64,000 nucleotides of DNA. Source: Anagrus nilaparvatae. Lineage: Eukaryota; Arthropoda; Insecta; Hymenoptera; Mymaridae. The notes beneath the pieces were generated by a model. It ran no database searches. It saw only the letters and a program-made list of their open reading frames with translations, and had not been told where the DNA came from. A program made the position numbers and the translations under genes. Location of the stretch: assembly GCA_022575985.1 (NCBI GenBank), contig JAKSXM010000137.1:17688001-17752000 (forward strand). The letters are read 5' to 3'. Shown here piece after piece: positions 62,921 through 64,000 of the stretch (position 1 is its first letter; every line of letters begins with the position of its first letter).

Positions 62921-64000
62921 TGTTAAGGTTTTTCTCTATTTTACATATTTTTTCATTATAAGTAAACTTGTTTTATAAAAATTTTAACCTATTCAAATGG
63001 TTTCATGAAAGTGGATCCACCTTTTCTAAATATACAATAATTTTAATACTTTTTTAATTTATTTATACCTTGTTTTTTAATTACGCTGGCCTGAAGGGCC
63101 GTATTTGTTTAAGTTTTTCTCTACGTAGAATATTCTCTTATTATTAGTAAACTTGGTTTATAAAAATTTTAACCAATTCAAATGGTTTCAAGCAAGTAGA
63201 TCCAAAGATTCTAAAAATACAATATTTTTGATACCTATTAAAATTTTTATATCTTGTTTTTTTATTTCTCAGGCCTTTTGGAATGTATTTGTTAAGGTTT
63301 TTCTCTATTTTACATATTTTTTCATTATAAGTAAACTTGTTTTATAAAAATTTTAACCTATTCAAATAGTTTCATGAAAGTGGATCCACCTTTTCTAAAT
63401 ATACAATAATTTTAATACTTATTTAATTTATTTATATCTGTTTTTTAATTACGCTGGCCTGAAGGGCCGTATTTGTTTTAGTTTTTCTCTACGTAGAATA
63501 TTCTCTTATTATTAGTAAACTTGGTTTATAAAAATTTTAACCAATTCAAAGGGTTTCATGCAAGTAGATCCAAAGATTCTAAAAATACAATATTTTTGAT
63601 ACCTAATTAAATTATTTATATCTTGTTTTTTTATTTCTCAGGCCTTTTGGACTGTATTTGTTTAGGTTTTTCTCTATTTTACATATTTTTTCATTATAAG
63701 TAAACTTGTTTTATAAAAATTTTAACCTATTTAAATGGTTTCATGCAAGTGGATCCTACGTTTATAACAATACAATAATTTTGATACCTATTTAAATTTT
63801 TTATATTATGTTTTTTTATTCCTCAGGCCTTTTGGACTGTATTTGTTTAAGTTTTTCTCTATTTTATATATTTTTTTATTATAAGTAAACTTGGTTTATA
63901 AGAATTTTAACCAATTCAAATGGTTTCATGAAAGTGGATCCACCTTTTCTAAATATACAATAATTTTAATACTTATTTAATTTATTTATATCTTGTTTTT
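62921..64000 (+). repeat. Array segment, homologous to 43719-44798
   Basis: It follows the 43.7-44.8 kb region at a constant offset of 19,202, including the uncommon CAAAGGGTTTC (44345 and 63547). The earlier related copy at 33.2 kb has CAAATGGTTTC. The array continues past the window end inside a B monomer. No gene is present. Confidence 0.88.

Larger units (their letters stand above)
1..64000 (+). repeat. Satellite DNA array, about 184-185 bp monomers, head-to-tail
   Basis: The entire window consists of tandem monomers that can each be anchored at AAACTTGGTTTATAA or AAACTTGTTTTATAA. Anchor-to-anchor distances measured at many places are 184 or 185 bp. All monomers read in the same direction, and I found no reverse-complement copy. 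Each has a TATAAAAATTTTAACC-like head, a GGATCC or AGATCC site about 50 bp in, a T-rich centre and a GGCC-containing segment about 120-125 bp in. No mobile element, unique spacer or gene interrupts it. Long AT-rich arrays with higher-order organisation are typical of eukaryotic centromeric or pericentromeric heterochromatin; that location is inference. I do not recognise the family or species. Confidence is very high for a satellite array and moderate for a centromeric role. Confidence 0.98.

Noticed and set aside
1..64000. CRISPR array
   Set aside because: The repeated unit is about 184 bp with no unique spacers, and the composition is unlike CRISPR repeats.
1..64000. Mitochondrial or plastid AT-rich control region
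   Set aside because: 64 kb of tandem monomers without any tRNA, rRNA or protein gene is far too long for an organelle control region.
1..64000. Transposon, retroelement or inverted-repeat insertion
   Set aside because: I followed the monomer register from end to end and found no insertion, target-site duplication or reverse-oriented monomer.
1..64000. CENP-B-box or telomere repeat
   Set aside because: No match to the CENP-B-box core (TTCG..A..CGGG) and no short telomere-type repeat was seen; CG dinucleotides are mostly limited to AACGTTTA, TACGCTGG, GGCCGTAT and TACGTAG.

Overview
The whole 64 kb window is one uninterrupted, head-to-tail satellite DNA array. It is built from roughly 345 monomers of about 184-185 bp, all in the same orientation. 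I see no credible gene, RNA gene, transposon, inversion or non-satellite spacer. Hand counts on example monomers give only about 22-26% G+C. This architecture (a long homogeneous AT-rich array with monomers close to nucleosome-plus-linker length, diverged monomer classes and nested higher-order repeats) points to eukaryotic constitutive heterochromatin, plausibly centromeric or pericentromeric. The species cannot be told from the sequence, and I do not recognise the family by name.

Three main monomer classes can be read directly. Class A carries GTGGATCCAACG, usually TATTATG, and ATTCCTCAGGCC. Class B carries TTTCATGAAAGTGGATCCAC, a GGCC-N5-GGCC element and TCTACGTAGA. Class C carries AAGCAAGTAGATCC or ATGCAAGTAGATCC, and ATTTCTCAGGCC. 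A and C resemble each other more than either resembles B. The usual order is alternating B-C dimers (about 368 bp), with one A placed between a C-type monomer and the next B. Successive A monomers are commonly 5 monomers (about 923 bp) or 7 monomers (about 1,290 bp) apart, sometimes more. Sub-variants C' (TATATTTGTTTGGG tail) and C'' (AAACTGGG head, CAGGTCTTTTGG) mark fixed positions in the higher-order unit.

On top of this lie nested segmental duplications, located by matching rare variants: 923-bp tandem copies (2979-4824); a 368-bp dimer duplication and 1,290-bp tandem copies (6485-10010); a nearly perfect 6,091-bp tandem pair (11092-23273); a 2,031-bp tandem pair (28808-32869); a 5.2-kb segment repeated 11,077 bp downstream (31577-36749 and 42654-47826); a 2,770-bp tandem pair (50962-56501); and a 4,431-bp tandem (55209 to about 62920). 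Longer-range copies also exist, such as 2057-6262 with 22720-26925. Copies differ mostly by whole dimers (368-369 bp), and chimeric monomers mark several exchange points. This is what repeated unequal crossing-over or gene conversion would leave.

There are no genes working together here. Any function would be structural. The most distinctive sequence signal is that class B monomers concentrate several perfect palindromes that A and C lack. The 60-64 codon open frames in A and C monomers all begin at TTG, never ATG, and are by-products of the monomer period.
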